Assembly (NCBI GenBank): GCA_937888825.1 | Contig: CALBFE010000016.1 | Location: 41,292-105,291, forward strand | Direction: 5' to 3' | Length of the DNA stretch: 64,000 nucleotides | Origin: an uncultured Actinomycetes bacterium | GTDB taxonomy: Bacteria; Actinomycetota; Actinomycetes; Nanopelagicales; Nanopelagicaceae | Part shown: piece after piece, positions 31,165-41,270 of the stretch | Position numbering within the stretch: the first letter of the stretch is position 1 | Layout: each line of letters begins with the position of its first letter | The notes under the pieces: generated by a model | Told to the model about the DNA's origin: nothing | The model's input: the letters and a program-made list of their open reading frames with translations, nothing else | The model's database searches: none | Translations under genes and position numbers: made by a program

Positions 31165-31934
31165 CTCGTGTGAGCAGGACAGATACTTTTGAAAAAGCAC
31201 CAATCGCATAAACGACTTGGTTTAGGTGGCCAGTAATCCTTTTCAATTGAGGCGAAGATATCGCTGGCGACGCGCTTGAGTACTTTTTCAGTTGCTGCTA
31301 GATCAGTCAATGTCGGTGTGCTCTTTACTACTTTCCCGTCGCCCAAATAAATGAGTTGCAGTAGACGTGGAAGTACATTGTGAGTCTTAAAATAAAGGAG
31401 TGCGTAAACGCGCAGTTGGAAGAGGGCTTTCTCTTCCCATCCTGGCTTGGGGGCTTTTCCAGTTTTGTAATCCACAATGCGCACTTCACCTGTTGGCGCA
31501 ACATCTAGACGATCTACATAACCATGCAGATAAATCTCATCTGAGAAATCATTTTCGAGGTGTAATTCACGGTGCGTTGCTTCAAAGCTTTGTGGATCTT
31601 CTAAGGTGAAGTAGGTGCGCAAGAGTGATTCTGCTCGATCAAACCATTCCTTCTCATTGGTAACCATTTCCATCAGCTCTGGTTTTTCGGCCATTTGTGC
31701 TTGCCAACGTGAGGGCAAAAGCTCAATTGCACTCTGCGGCGTTCTATCTGCCGGAGCATTTTCAAAAAGATCGTGCAAAACTGTGTGAACTAATGTTCCC
31801 CGCTCAGCATCCAGTGAAGGCGGTTGCGGCAGCTGATCGATGACACGGTATTTATAGAGTTGAGGACAGTTCTCAAACTCACTTACCCGACTAGGGGATA
31901 GGCGCAGTGGTTGGTTACTCACGTACGGCAACAT
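31161..31934 (-). CDS. RecB-like PD-(D/E)XK nuclease family protein
   Basis: LRLSPSRVSEFENCPQLYKYRVIDQLP; LHGYVDRLDVAPTGEVRIVDYKTGKAP; C-terminal CDWCFFKSICPAH Fe-S type cysteines. Confidence 0.9.
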   Translation of the reverse strand: MLPYVSNQPLRLSPSRVSEFENCPQLYKYRVIDQLPQPPSLDAERGTLVHTVLHDLFENAPADRTPQSAIELLPSRWQAQMAEKPELMEMVTNEKEWFDRAESLLRTYFTLEDPQSFEATHRELHLENDFSDEIYLHGYVDRLDVAPTGEVRIVDYKTGKAPKPGWEEKALFQLRVYALLYFKTHNVLPRLLQLIYLGDGKVVKSTPTLTDLAATEKVLKRVASDIFASIEKDYWPPKPSRLCDWCFFKSICPAHTS

Positions 31935-31973
31935 ACCCGCACTTACTACACATATTTGACCTAAGATGCTCCC

Positions 31974-32825
31974 GTGTCGAATCTAGGTTTCTTTGCTGCG
32001 GGTGATCGCATTCAACTCACCGACCCCAAAGGAAAGCTCTATAGCTTCACGATAGTTCCAGGCAAGGAATGGCACACACACAAAGGCTGGATTACCCATG
32101 ATGATCTCATTGGGATGCCTGAAGGTTCAGTTGTGAGCACGACTGCTGGTTTGAAGTTCACGGCCTTTAAGCCACTGCTGGCTGACTATGTATTAACAAT
32201 GCCACGCGGTGCAACGATTGTTTATCCAAAAGATGCCGCGATGATTATTGGATTAGCCGATATCTATCCAGGAGCACGAGTGCTTGAAGCTGGAGTTGGT
32301 AGCGGTGCTCTCACTATTTCATTGTTAAGAGCTGCTGGTGAAAAGGGATACCTTCATTCAGTTGAGCGAAGAGCTGATTTTGCAGAAAATGCTCGTTCCA
32401 ATGTTGATGCATATTTCGAAGCTCCACCTAGTAATTGGAAATTAACTGTGGGGGACTTGCAGGATCAAACCTTTGATAGTGAGTTTGATCGGGTTATTTT
32501 AGACATGCTGGCTCCATGGGAGTGCGTTGATATCGCTGCCCGTGCTTTGCGTCCAGGCGGTGTCTTTATGTCATATGTCGCAACTACCACACAGTTATCT
32601 GCCACCGCTGAAGCAATAAAGGAAGATGGTCGATTCACCGAGCCTGAGAGCAGTGAAACTTTGGTTCGTGGATGGCACCATGAAGGTTTAGCAGTTCGTC
32701 CGCAACAGCGAATGATTGGGCATACGGGATTTTTGATTCAAAGTCGCCGCATGGCCCCTGGCGTTGAAGTGTTGGCTCGTCGTCGCAGGCCATCAAAAGG
32801 TGCATACGGTGTCGCGGAAGAGTGA
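31974..32825 (+). CDS. trmI: tRNA (adenine-58-N1)-methyltransferase
   Basis: YPKDAAMIIGLADIYPGARVLEAGVGSGALTISLLRAAG; FDRVILDMLAPWECVDIAARALRPGGVFMSYVATTTQL. Confidence 0.93.
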   Translation: MSNLGFFAAGDRIQLTDPKGKLYSFTIVPGKEWHTHKGWITHDDLIGMPEGSVVSTTAGLKFTAFKPLLADYVLTMPRGATIVYPKDAAMIIGLADIYPGARVLEAGVGSGALTISLLRAAGEKGYLHSVERRADFAENARSNVDAYFEAPPSNWKLTVGDLQDQTFDSEFDRVILDMLAPWECVDIAARALRPGGVFMSYVATTTQLSATAEAIKEDGRFTEPESSETLVRGWHHEGLAVRPQQRMIGHTGFLIQSRRMAPGVEVLARRRRPSKGAYGVAEE

Positions 32826-33750
32826 GCGTTTAGTAAATCTAACAATCGCCCTGCTTGCTACGAAGAGATACCTGACTAAAACAGAGATTTACAACTCAGT
32901 TGAAGGTTATGAGGGTACTCCGGAGACAAAAGAGAGAATGTTTGAACGCGATAAAGATGATCTACGTTCACTTGGAATTGAAATTGAAGTGGGTAGTTTT
33001 GATCCATTGTTTAATGATGAAGCCGGCTACAAGATCAAACAAGAAAAGTATCAGTTTGAACTGGGTGACATCTCATCTATTGAGGTTTCACTTCTGTCTT
33101 TAGCAGCCCAAGCTTGGCAAGAAGCATCATTTGGTGATGTAGCGCAAAGAGTGCTTTTGAAGCTTCGTTCTATTGGTATCCCCAGTGATGAGCTATCCAT
33201 TCCCGCAACTGTTCATAAACTCAATGACGGTGGACAGGATCTGTCTCTGATTACAAAAGCGATAGCGCAAAGTCAGCTTCTAGCTTTTGCTTATCTGGAT
33301 TCGAGCTTGAAGATCAATATGAGAAGCGTTGTTCCGATTGCTCTATCTACTCGCAATGGCTTGTGGTACTTGTCGGGTGTAGATCAAGAGATTCAAGAGA
33401 TACGAACCTTTCGAGTAGATCGAATAAGTAGCGCAATAACAGCCAGTGAGGGACCAAGTGATTTTGAAACTCCAACTGGATTTGATCCAAGCAAAGCTCT
33501 TTCAGATTCACCGACGCATGATTTTGCTTTGATTGATGTCCGTGTGGGTAAAGCGTCCTCCCTTCGCGCTTTGGCAATCTCGACACAATCATTGGGGGAG
33601 TGGGATCAAATCAAGATTCCAATTTTAAGCCTAGATTCGCTCTGTTCTATAGTTTTGTGGCATGGCCCTGATGCTTTCGTTCAGGAACCAGCAGAGTTAA
33701 GAGATCTTGTCGTTGAGCATCTTGTAGCCTTAGTGGAAAATCATGGTTAG
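32809..33750 (+). CDS. pafB: WYL-domain transcriptional regulator PafB
   Basis: SERLVNLTIALLATKRYLTKTEIYNSVEGYEGTPETKERMFERDKDDLRSLGIEIEVG; GTG start at 32809 overlapping trmI by 17 bp. Confidence 0.9.
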   Translation: MSRKSERLVNLTIALLATKRYLTKTEIYNSVEGYEGTPETKERMFERDKDDLRSLGIEIEVGSFDPLFNDEAGYKIKQEKYQFELGDISSIEVSLLSLAAQAWQEASFGDVAQRVLLKLRSIGIPSDELSIPATVHKLNDGGQDLSLITKAIAQSQLLAFAYLDSSLKINMRSVVPIALSTRNGLWYLSGVDQEIQEIRTFRVDRISSAITASEGPSDFETPTGFDPSKALSDSPTHDFALIDVRVGKASSLRALAISTQSLGEWDQIKIPILSLDSLCSIVLWHGPDAFVQEPAELRDLVVEHLVALVENHG

Positions 33751-34660
33751 AAAATTTTCGGCACCGCTTGAGCGCACAGCGCGACTTTTAGATCTTGTTC
33801 CATATATCAGTTCTCATCAAGGGATCTCATTAAAAGAGCTTTCAAAGGTCTTTAAAGTGGAGCAAACTCAGATGACTAGTGACCTAACGACGCTGTGGAT
33901 GTGCGGGCTCCCTGGCTATACACCTCTGGAACTCATGGATTTAGATTTTGAATCTGGTTTTGTAACTATTCACAATGCGGAAACCTTATCGAAGCCTCGC
34001 TCCATTACCTTTGATGAAGGGGTCGCTCTTGTTCTTGGTTTAGATTTACTACGTTCAGCTCTGTCACCCGAGAGGAGCGATCTCTTGGACAGAATCGATC
34101 TCTTGTCGCAACGTCTAGCTGGATTGATTAAACTTCCGTCGGCATTATCTGCAACTTCGGTTGTCAATCAAGAAGTCTCGGCAGCAATTACTGATGCGTT
34201 GAAATCGAGAATGGGCCTTGAAATCACTTACCATTCTCTTTACCGCGATGAACTCAGTACCCGAATTATTCTTCCCATCGAAATTGTTGAAACCGACGGT
34301 CAGCTTTATCTCAGTTCCTACTGTTACACAGCCTCAGACTTTAGAGAGTTCCGTATCGACCGAATTCAAGGCGCAAGCGTCCAAGCGGGTCTACAAGAGA
34401 TTCCGAAGAATTCTGCCCAGCAATTAAGTTATACCTGCACAATCAAGGTCCTAACTCCAACTCGTGCTATAGCTGAACGGTTCAAACAAAGTGAACTTCA
34501 AGTTAACACTGCCTTTGATTTTAAAACTTACTCATTCCAGTGGATTGAGCGCTCCATCATGGCCTCTGGAAGAACAGTCTGCTTGCAGTCACCCCCTGAT
34601 GTTAGAAAATCAGTAGCAGTAATGGCTCAAACGATGCTGGATCGATACAAAGCTCGCTGA
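33743..34660 (+). CDS. pafC: WYL-domain transcriptional regulator PafC
   Basis: ERTARLLDLVPYISSHQGISLKELSKVFKVEQTQMTSDLTTLWMCGLPGYTPLELMDLDFESGFVTI; WYL region REFRIDRIQGA. Confidence 0.9.
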   Translation: MVRKFSAPLERTARLLDLVPYISSHQGISLKELSKVFKVEQTQMTSDLTTLWMCGLPGYTPLELMDLDFESGFVTIHNAETLSKPRSITFDEGVALVLGLDLLRSALSPERSDLLDRIDLLSQRLAGLIKLPSALSATSVVNQEVSAAITDALKSRMGLEITYHSLYRDELSTRIILPIEIVETDGQLYLSSYCYTASDFREFRIDRIQGASVQAGLQEIPKNSAQQLSYTCTIKVLTPTRAIAERFKQSELQVNTAFDFKTYSFQWIERSIMASGRTVCLQSPPDVRKSVAVMAQTMLDRYKAR

Positions 34661-34727
34661 AATCGCCTACCCATTCAAAGGAATCTGATGTAACCTAGAG
34701 CCAAATATTAGCCAAGGAGTTAACGTT

Positions 34728-34910
34728 ATGAATTTGGGTCCAAGAGAGATCGTCGTCCTTCTCATTGTTGTACTTGTTTTGTTCGGCGCGAAGCGTTTGC
34801 CGGATTCAGCCCGCTCACTTGGTCGCTCCATGCGCATTTTCAAGAGCGAAATGAAGGAAATGAAAGCTGATGACGGCGTGATCGAAGAAGACGGCAAAAC
34901 CGAGAAGTAG
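34728..34910 (+). CDS. tatA: Sec-independent protein translocase TatA
   Basis: [44 protein letters not shown]. Confidence 0.93.
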   Translation: MNLGPREIVVLLIVVLVLFGAKRLPDSARSLGRSMRIFKSEMKEMKADDGVIEEDGKTEK

Positions 34911-34914
34911 ATAA

Positions 34915-35730
34915 ATGGCATCTGTTAATGAAGCACGGATGCCCCTTCTAGATCACTTACGCGAATTTCGAAAACGAGTTCTTCGTTCTGCGATTGCAGT
35001 GTTGGTTGCATTTGGCGGAGGGTGGTATTTCTACGATCCAATCATTGTCACCTTAGCTAAACCAGTGTGCGACTTAAAAGCTGCCCAGCAATCTGGTGCA
35101 GCTAGTTGTGGTGCTCTCTACATCAGCGGTGTTCTTGGTCCACTTGATTTACAGATTAAGGTCGCACTGCTAACAGGCATTATTGTCTCGGCACCTTTTT
35201 GGCTTTACCAACTTTGGGCCTTTATTGCCCCTGCGCTCCATAGAAAAGAAAGACGCACGAGTGTTCTCTTCGTTGCAGCGGCAACCCCATTTTTCGCGAT
35301 GGGTGCCACGCTAGGTTATTTCATTCTTCCTGTTGCAATTAAAGCTCTTTTCGGATTCACTCCCAATTCAATTAGCAACTTGGTTAGGTTTGACGATTAT
35401 TTAGATTTCGTTCTCAGAGTCATTCTCTTTGTGGGACTTGCTTTCGAACTACCAATATTCCTTCTGACATTTAATTTAATTGGATTTCTCCGCGGCAAAA
35501 CAATTTTGAAACCATGGAGAATTTGGATTTTCATAATATTCTTCTTTGTTGCAGCACTATCACCGACAGCAGATCCCTTAAGCATGGTTCTCTTATCTGG
35601 ACCCTTGATTCTTTTCTACTTTATGGCTGGATTAATTGCCGTACTAGTCGATCGGCGACGTGATAAGAAAGCGGTTTCCGTCGAAACGGGTAGTCCTGCC
35701 ATTGACGCACCAACATCCATTAAGGAATAG
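34915..35730 (+). CDS. tatC: Sec-independent protein translocase TatC
   Basis: MPLLDHLREFRKRVLRSAIAVLV; FGLAFELPIF-like and SPTADPLSMVLLSGPLILFYF. Confidence 0.95.
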   Translation: MASVNEARMPLLDHLREFRKRVLRSAIAVLVAFGGGWYFYDPIIVTLAKPVCDLKAAQQSGAASCGALYISGVLGPLDLQIKVALLTGIIVSAPFWLYQLWAFIAPALHRKERRTSVLFVAAATPFFAMGATLGYFILPVAIKALFGFTPNSISNLVRFDDYLDFVLRVILFVGLAFELPIFLLTFNLIGFLRGKTILKPWRIWIFIIFFFVAALSPTADPLSMVLLSGPLILFYFMAGLIAVLVDRRRDKKAVSVETGSPAIDAPTSIKE

Positions 35731-35746
35731 CCGATAGGGTCTTCCC

Positions 35747-36616
35747 ATGTGGGCCGTAGTTATCAATCCAGTTTCTGGCCAAGGCAAAGGTGCTCGAATC
35801 GGAACCCATGTTGCCGGTTATCTCAATAGCCGTGGGATTAAATATGAAATCATTATTGGGCGCAACGGCATAGACCAGGCAGATTTGCTTCAAAGATTCC
35901 TTGATCGCAATCCAGAGTGCAGTGGTGTTATAGCAGTGGGTGGAGATGGGCTACTTCATCTAGTTCTACAAAAAATCACTCCAGCACAAGTGCCGTTAGC
36001 TTTGATTCCTGCAGGTACAGGAAATGATTTCGTTCGAACTTTGGGTTGGTTACCTGATGATGTCGATGCGATTCTTGAAGCAACCTTGTCTAAGAAAGCG
36101 CGTTCTGTGGACCTAGGTTTAGTAGATGGGGAGTGGTTCGCAGCTATTTTATCTACAGGCTTTGATTCCATAGTAAATGAAAAGGCCAACACGATGTCAT
36201 GGCCAAAGGGGCCAAACAAATACAACGTAGCTATTGCCATTGAACTTCCTAGATTTGCCCCTCGTCATTACGAAATCGTTCTCGATGATCGAACGATCTC
36301 TACACAGGCGATGCTCATAGCGGTTGCCAATGGTCGCTCCTACGGTGGTGGAATGTTGGTTTGTCCTCAGGCAGAGATAACCGATGGTTATTTTGACGTA
36401 ATGGTTCTGCATCCCGTCTCGAAATTGGAGTTTATAAAGGTTTTTCCAAGAGTTTTCAAAGGAACGCACATCACGCATCCAGCAGTTGAAATCGTGCGTA
36501 GTAAGAGCGTGAAAATCACAGCCGATGCAGTGGCATATGCCGATGGGGAACGTGTAGGTCAACTACCAGTCAGCGCTCAATGTATGCCAGGTGCTCTAAT
36601 GACGTGGATGCCATGA
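35747..36616 (+). CDS. Diacylglycerol/lipid kinase family protein
   Basis: VVINPVSGQGKGARIG; VIAVGGDGLLHLVLQ; LALIPAGTGNDFVRTLG. Confidence 0.92.
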   Translation: MWAVVINPVSGQGKGARIGTHVAGYLNSRGIKYEIIIGRNGIDQADLLQRFLDRNPECSGVIAVGGDGLLHLVLQKITPAQVPLALIPAGTGNDFVRTLGWLPDDVDAILEATLSKKARSVDLGLVDGEWFAAILSTGFDSIVNEKANTMSWPKGPNKYNVAIAIELPRFAPRHYEIVLDDRTISTQAMLIAVANGRSYGGGMLVCPQAEITDGYFDVMVLHPVSKLEFIKVFPRVFKGTHITHPAVEIVRSKSVKITADAVAYADGERVGQLPVSAQCMPGALMTWMP

Positions 36617-38988
36617 CAACTCCGGCAGAGAAATTCGCTGCAGCTAAAGTGCGCAATCAATACAAAGAGACAACGGCGTTTGTTCAGAGCTTTGATTTTG
36701 AGTTTGACCCTTTTCAGGTTGCTGCTTGTCACGCCGTGGAAGAGGGGAGTGGTGTTCTAGTTGCGGCCCCAACTGGTGCTGGAAAGACGGTCGTTGGTGA
36801 ATTCGCCGCCCATCTTGCTCTCAAGCTAGGCAAGAAGTGTTTCTACACCACACCAATTAAAGCTCTTTCAAACCAGAAGTACTCAGAGTTTGTTGCAATG
36901 TTTGGTGAAGATCGAGTCGGTCTGCTCACTGGAGATACGAGTATTAATGGTGAAGCAGATGTGTTAGTGATGACTACAGAAGTTTTGCGCAACATGCTAT
37001 ATGCCGGCTCCAATACTTTGACCAACTTGGGTTATGTGGTGATGGATGAAGTCCACTACTTGGCTGACAAATTCCGTGGCGCGGTATGGGAGGAAGTGCT
37101 CATCCATTTAATGGAGAGTGTGCAAGTGATTTCTCTATCGGCAACGGTTTCAAATGCTGAGGAGTTTGGTGAATGGTTGGCAGAAGTACGAGGCAATACC
37201 CAAGTCATTGTCAGTGAAATTCGCCCCATACCGCTCTATCAGCATGTTCTTATCGGTAATCGACTTCTGGATCTTTTTGAAAAACCTGGACAGATAAACC
37301 CCGAAATTTTGCAACGAGAGCGTGAAGCCGTGCGCAAAGCATCTTTAAGCAGAAATCGGCGAGGAAGATTTAATGAAGCTCAAGATCGATTATCACGCGC
37401 TGACATCATAGAAAAACTGTCCAATCAGAATTTACTGCCAGCGATAACATTTATCTTCTCACGAGTAGGCTGCGACGCTGCGGTTAAACAGTGCTTGCAT
37501 GCGGGATTACGTTTAACTTCTACTGCCGAGCGTGAAGAAATACGCGCGACAGCTCTGAAGTACACACAAAACATCGCAGAAGAAGATCTTGAAGTTTTAG
37601 GTTTCGATGATTGGCTCACCGCTCTCGAACGTGGAATAGCAGCCCACCATGCGGGGCTTCTTCCAAGTTTTAAGTCTGCAGTTGAGGAGTTGTTTCAAAA
37701 GGGGCTCATCAAGGCAGTCTTTGCCACAGAGACTCTGGCACTTGGAATCAACATGCCAGCTCGCACTGTTGTGTTAGAGAAGTTGATTAAGTACAACGGT
37801 GAGTCTCACGTGCCAATTACGCCCGGGGAATATACCCAACTCACAGGACGTGCAGGCCGTCGCGGAATAGATATTGAAGGTAACGCCGTCATTCAGTGGT
37901 CTCCAACTGTTGATTCTGCCTCAGCGGCTGGTTTGGCATCAACTCGTACCTATCCTCTTCGTTCATCTTTCGCACCGACCTACAACATGTCAATCAATCT
38001 CATTGCACGATTCGGTCGTGAACGAGCCAGGCGGTCTCTAGAGTCATCATTCGCCCAGTTCCAAGCAGACCGCGCGGTAGTTGGTTTGTCTAGGCAGATT
38101 GCTAAAAATGAAAGTGCGATGCAAGAACTGCTTTCCCAAGCCGTGTGCCATTTAGGAGATTTCCTTGAGTATGCGGGGATTCGTCGCGAAATCAAAGAGG
38201 TAGAAACTCTTCTCTCTAAGCGAGATCACAAAAAAACTTTTGATAACAGACAGCGAGCACGTTTAGAAGGTGACCTCACTGATTTGCGTAAAGGACTTCG
38301 CAATCACAGCTGCCATGCGTGTGCTCAGCGCGAGGATCATTCACGATTTGCTGAAAAAGCTGGACGACTCAGCCGGGAAAATGATGGTCTTCATACGCGT
38401 GTTCAAAGTCGTACCCACGTTATTGCGAAGACTTTTGATCAGATATGTCAGGTTCTCACACATCTTGGTTACATCGAAGGGGAGAAGCCAACTACCCAAG
38501 GAAAAATCCTCACAAAGATCTATGCTGAATCTGATCTACTTTTAACTGAGGCAATACGTCGCGGAGTTCTAGATGAACTGAATGCTCCTGAACTGCTCTC
38601 AGTTGTTTCCACAATGATCTTTGAGTCACGAAACGCTGACAACGTTGCTCCCAAAATGCCGAGTCCGCGCGTATCAAACGCCCTTGCTGATGTTATTTCC
38701 ATCTGGGCTGAGTTAGAAGAGCTTGAAACTGAGTATGGTGTAAAGACTCAGCGCCAACCAGATGCCGGTTTTTGTTGGGTTTCATATCGCTGGGCAAATG
38801 GAAACTCCTTACAAAACGTTCTCAAGGGAACTGATATGTCAGTTGGCGATTTTGTTCGTTCAACTAAACAGTTATCTGATCTGCTTAATCAAATCGCTGC
38901 TGCAAGTGAAAAACTTCGACCAGTATGCAAGGATGCCGTTAAGCGCATCGACAGGGGAGTGGTTGCATTCCTTATGGGAGATTTATGA
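36613..38988 (+). CDS. helY: HelY-like DEAD/DEAH (Ski2/Mtr4-type) helicase
   Basis: FDPFQVAACHAVEEGSGVLVAAPTGAGKTVVGEFAAHLAL; MDEVHYLADKFRGAVWEE; TETLALGINMPARTVV; QLTGRAGRRGID. ATGA overlap with upstream gene. Confidence 0.92.
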   Translation: MTTPAEKFAAAKVRNQYKETTAFVQSFDFEFDPFQVAACHAVEEGSGVLVAAPTGAGKTVVGEFAAHLALKLGKKCFYTTPIKALSNQKYSEFVAMFGEDRVGLLTGDTSINGEADVLVMTTEVLRNMLYAGSNTLTNLGYVVMDEVHYLADKFRGAVWEEVLIHLMESVQVISLSATVSNAEEFGEWLAEVRGNTQVIVSEIRPIPLYQHVLIGNRLLDLFEKPGQINPEILQREREAVRKASLSRNRRGRFNEAQDRLSRADIIEKLSNQNLLPAITFIFSRVGCDAAVKQCLHAGLRLTSTAEREEIRATALKYTQNIAEEDLEVLGFDDWLTALERGIAAHHAGLLPSFKSAVEELFQKGLIKAVFATETLALGINMPARTVVLEKLIKYNGESHVPITPGEYTQLTGRAGRRGIDIEGNAVIQWSPTVDSASAAGLASTRTYPLRSSFAPTYNMSINLIARFGRERARRSLESSFAQFQADRAVVGLSRQIAKNESAMQELLSQAVCHLGDFLEYAGIRREIKEVETLLSKRDHKKTFDNRQRARLEGDLTDLRKGLRNHSCHACAQREDHSRFAEKAGRLSRENDGLHTRVQSRTHVIAKTFDQICQVLTHLGYIEGEKPTTQGKILTKIYAESDLLLTEAIRRGVLDELNAPELLSVVSTMIFESRNADNVAPKMPSPRVSNALADVISIWAELEELETEYGVKTQRQPDAGFCWVSYRWANGNSLQNVLKGTDMSVGDFVRSTKQLSDLLNQIAAASEKLRPVCKDAVKRIDRGVVAFLMGDL

Positions 38989-39887
38989 CATTAATGCTTC
39001 TCGATAGCGCATCGCTCTGGTATCGCGCCTATTACGGAATGCCTGACACTCTCACAGCACCTGATGGAACACCGGTGAATGCAATTCGTGGTTATGTGGA
39101 TATGACTGCAAGATTGATGTCAGTTTATAAACCTAATCGATTGGTTGCATGCCTGGATGGGGATTGGCGCCCGAGTTGGAGAGTGGAACTTTTCCCAGAT
39201 TACAAAGCCAACAGATTAGAGGAAGAAGGCGATGAGGAAGAAGAGCCAGAAACTCTCACCCCTCAGATTCCTATTCTTTTAGAGCTTCTTGATCTCTTTG
39301 GAATCCCAGTGGTTGGCGTTGATGATTATGAAGCCGATGATGTTATGGCTACCTATGCCGAGATTGAAAAAGGACCTATTCGAATCGTCACGGGCGATAG
39401 AGATCTCTTTCAAATGGTCGATGACAAACGTGATATCAAAGTTGTCTATTTGGCTAAAGGTATTTCTCAGCATGATCTAGTTGATTATGCATACGTCGCA
39501 AATAAATATGGAATTCCTGGCGATCGCTATGCCTTATTTGCAATGTTTCGCGGCGATCCATCCGATGGATTACCAGGGGTTCGAGGAATTGGCGAAAAGG
39601 GAGCTGCGTTAATTGCCAACGCCTTTTCGAATGTGGATGAGGCTATGGCAGGAGCTCTCGCAGCACACGAATCGTTGCCGCCCGCTTTAGCTAAGAAGAT
39701 CATTGCCGGCGCTGATTATCTAAAGATTGCCCCAACAGTTGTTCAGGTTGCTCGCAATGCACCGCTTCCTCACGTTGATTTAGCAATGCCTAAAGCTCCA
39801 AAGGATTTATCAGAGATTTACCAATTCAAGGAACGCTATGGATTAGGCGCCAGCGTTGATCGTTTGATCAGTGCGCTAGGTTGGTAA
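38985..39887 (+). CDS. 5'-3' exonuclease (FEN-like)
   Basis: LLDSASLWYRAYYGMPDTLTAPDGTPVNAIRGY; DDYEADDVMATYA; GDRDLFQMVDD; GLPGVRGIGEKGAALIA. Confidence 0.93.
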   Translation: MTLMLLDSASLWYRAYYGMPDTLTAPDGTPVNAIRGYVDMTARLMSVYKPNRLVACLDGDWRPSWRVELFPDYKANRLEEEGDEEEEPETLTPQIPILLELLDLFGIPVVGVDDYEADDVMATYAEIEKGPIRIVTGDRDLFQMVDDKRDIKVVYLAKGISQHDLVDYAYVANKYGIPGDRYALFAMFRGDPSDGLPGVRGIGEKGAALIANAFSNVDEAMAGALAAHESLPPALAKKIIAGADYLKIAPTVVQVARNAPLPHVDLAMPKAPKDLSEIYQFKERYGLGASVDRLISALGW

Positions 39888-41254
39888 ATCTTCTTCTATC
39901 TGCCCTTAGCGGACTACTTCTAAGCGCAGCATTTGAACCAATTGCGTTGTGGTGGTTAGCTCCGATTGCACTTGCCTTAGCGATGTATGCACTAGCCAGT
40001 AGTGAGCGTAAATATCTGAGTGTCTTGGCCTTTGCCCTCACATTTAATCTCGTCTTATTGCATTGGACCAGTATCTATGTCGGCTCTTTGCCATGGATCA
40101 TCCTGGCCACAGGATTAACTCTGTTTTATCTACCTTTAGTGGCAGTTAAACGCCTTGGAATCTCCTTCTTTCCACTCATATTCATTGTCTTAGAAGAGAT
40201 CCGCAACCATTTTCCTTTTCAAGGTTTTGGTTGGGCAAGAATCGCTTACTCTCAAGCCGATGCGCCTTATGCAAAGATTGCAGCTCATGGGGGAGCGGTC
40301 GCACTTTCAGCCATCACTGTTTTGTTAGGATTATTTATTCACCATATCTCTAAAAAAGAACTGCAGTTTTTGATTTTATTACCAATTGTTTTAGTCTTAA
40401 TACCTATCAATGTGGATATAAATCAAACAACACGAGCATTACTTATTCAAGGTAATGTTCCTAAGTTAGGTTTAGATTTTAACTCTAGAGCTACAGAGGT
40501 TTTTAATAATCATGTTGAAGAAACAGAAATTGCCTTACAAAGCGAGAAAGAAGTCGACTTTATACTCTGGCCTGAAAATGCAGTTGATGTTGATCCATTT
40601 CGAAACCCAGAAATCTTTGAAACACTCAATACTTTTACCACCCCATTAATAGTTGGGGCCATTGTCAATAGAGATAGGGAGATTCTCAATACCTCAATAT
40701 TGTGGACAAAAGAGAAGCAGAATGTCTATATAAAGCAACACCTGACACCTTTTGGGGAATACATCCCATTGCGCTCATTAGCCTCCAAAGTCTCACCATT
40801 AGTTGATAATGTGCGTGACTTTAGTGCCGGAAATGAGTCGACAATATTCACCATTGGCGCTGCAAAGATTGCACCGATTATCTGTTTCGAGTTACTCGAT
40901 GATCAGATCATGCAGGATGGAGCCAAGTCATCCAATATCTTGGCTGTGCAGACTAATAGTGCAACCTTTGGAGATTCAGCAGAAAGTGCCCAGCAGCTGC
41001 AAATAACTCGAGTGAGGGCTATAGAGCATTTACGAAATGTTCTTTCAGTCTCAACAACGGGATACTCAGCAGTTATCGATTACAACGGAAAAGTTCTACA
41101 GACGACTCAGATGGGAACTGCCGAACATCTTTATGCCGAAGTTGGTCTAATTTCGAGCACATCGCCACGGGATAGATATGGGGATTGGGCCTTAGTTATG
41201 ACGCTGATCTGGCTGCTGATAGCTGCCCGTGGAGCGTATATATACCGCCGATAA
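39881..41254 (+). CDS. lnt: Apolipoprotein N-acyltransferase
   Basis: Multi-TM N-terminus. Catalytic E/K/C motifs: LWPENAVDVDPF, YIKQHLTPFGEYIPLR, APIICFELLDDQIM. Confidence 0.9.
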   Translation: MVNLLLSALSGLLLSAAFEPIALWWLAPIALALAMYALASSERKYLSVLAFALTFNLVLLHWTSIYVGSLPWIILATGLTLFYLPLVAVKRLGISFFPLIFIVLEEIRNHFPFQGFGWARIAYSQADAPYAKIAAHGGAVALSAITVLLGLFIHHISKKELQFLILLPIVLVLIPINVDINQTTRALLIQGNVPKLGLDFNSRATEVFNNHVEETEIALQSEKEVDFILWPENAVDVDPFRNPEIFETLNTFTTPLIVGAIVNRDREILNTSILWTKEKQNVYIKQHLTPFGEYIPLRSLASKVSPLVDNVRDFSAGNESTIFTIGAAKIAPIICFELLDDQIMQDGAKSSNILAVQTNSATFGDSAESAQQLQITRVRAIEHLRNVLSVSTTGYSAVIDYNGKVLQTTQMGTAEHLYAEVGLISSTSPRDRYGDWALVMTLIWLLIAARGAYIYRR

Positions 41255-41270
41255 GTTACATTATGTAAAG

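Noticed and set aside
41256-41268. Palindrome ttacattatgtaa between convergent lnt and gcvP
   Set aside because: A small AT-rich palindrome located past both stop codons; no U-tract or stable stem, so not called as a terminator or operator.
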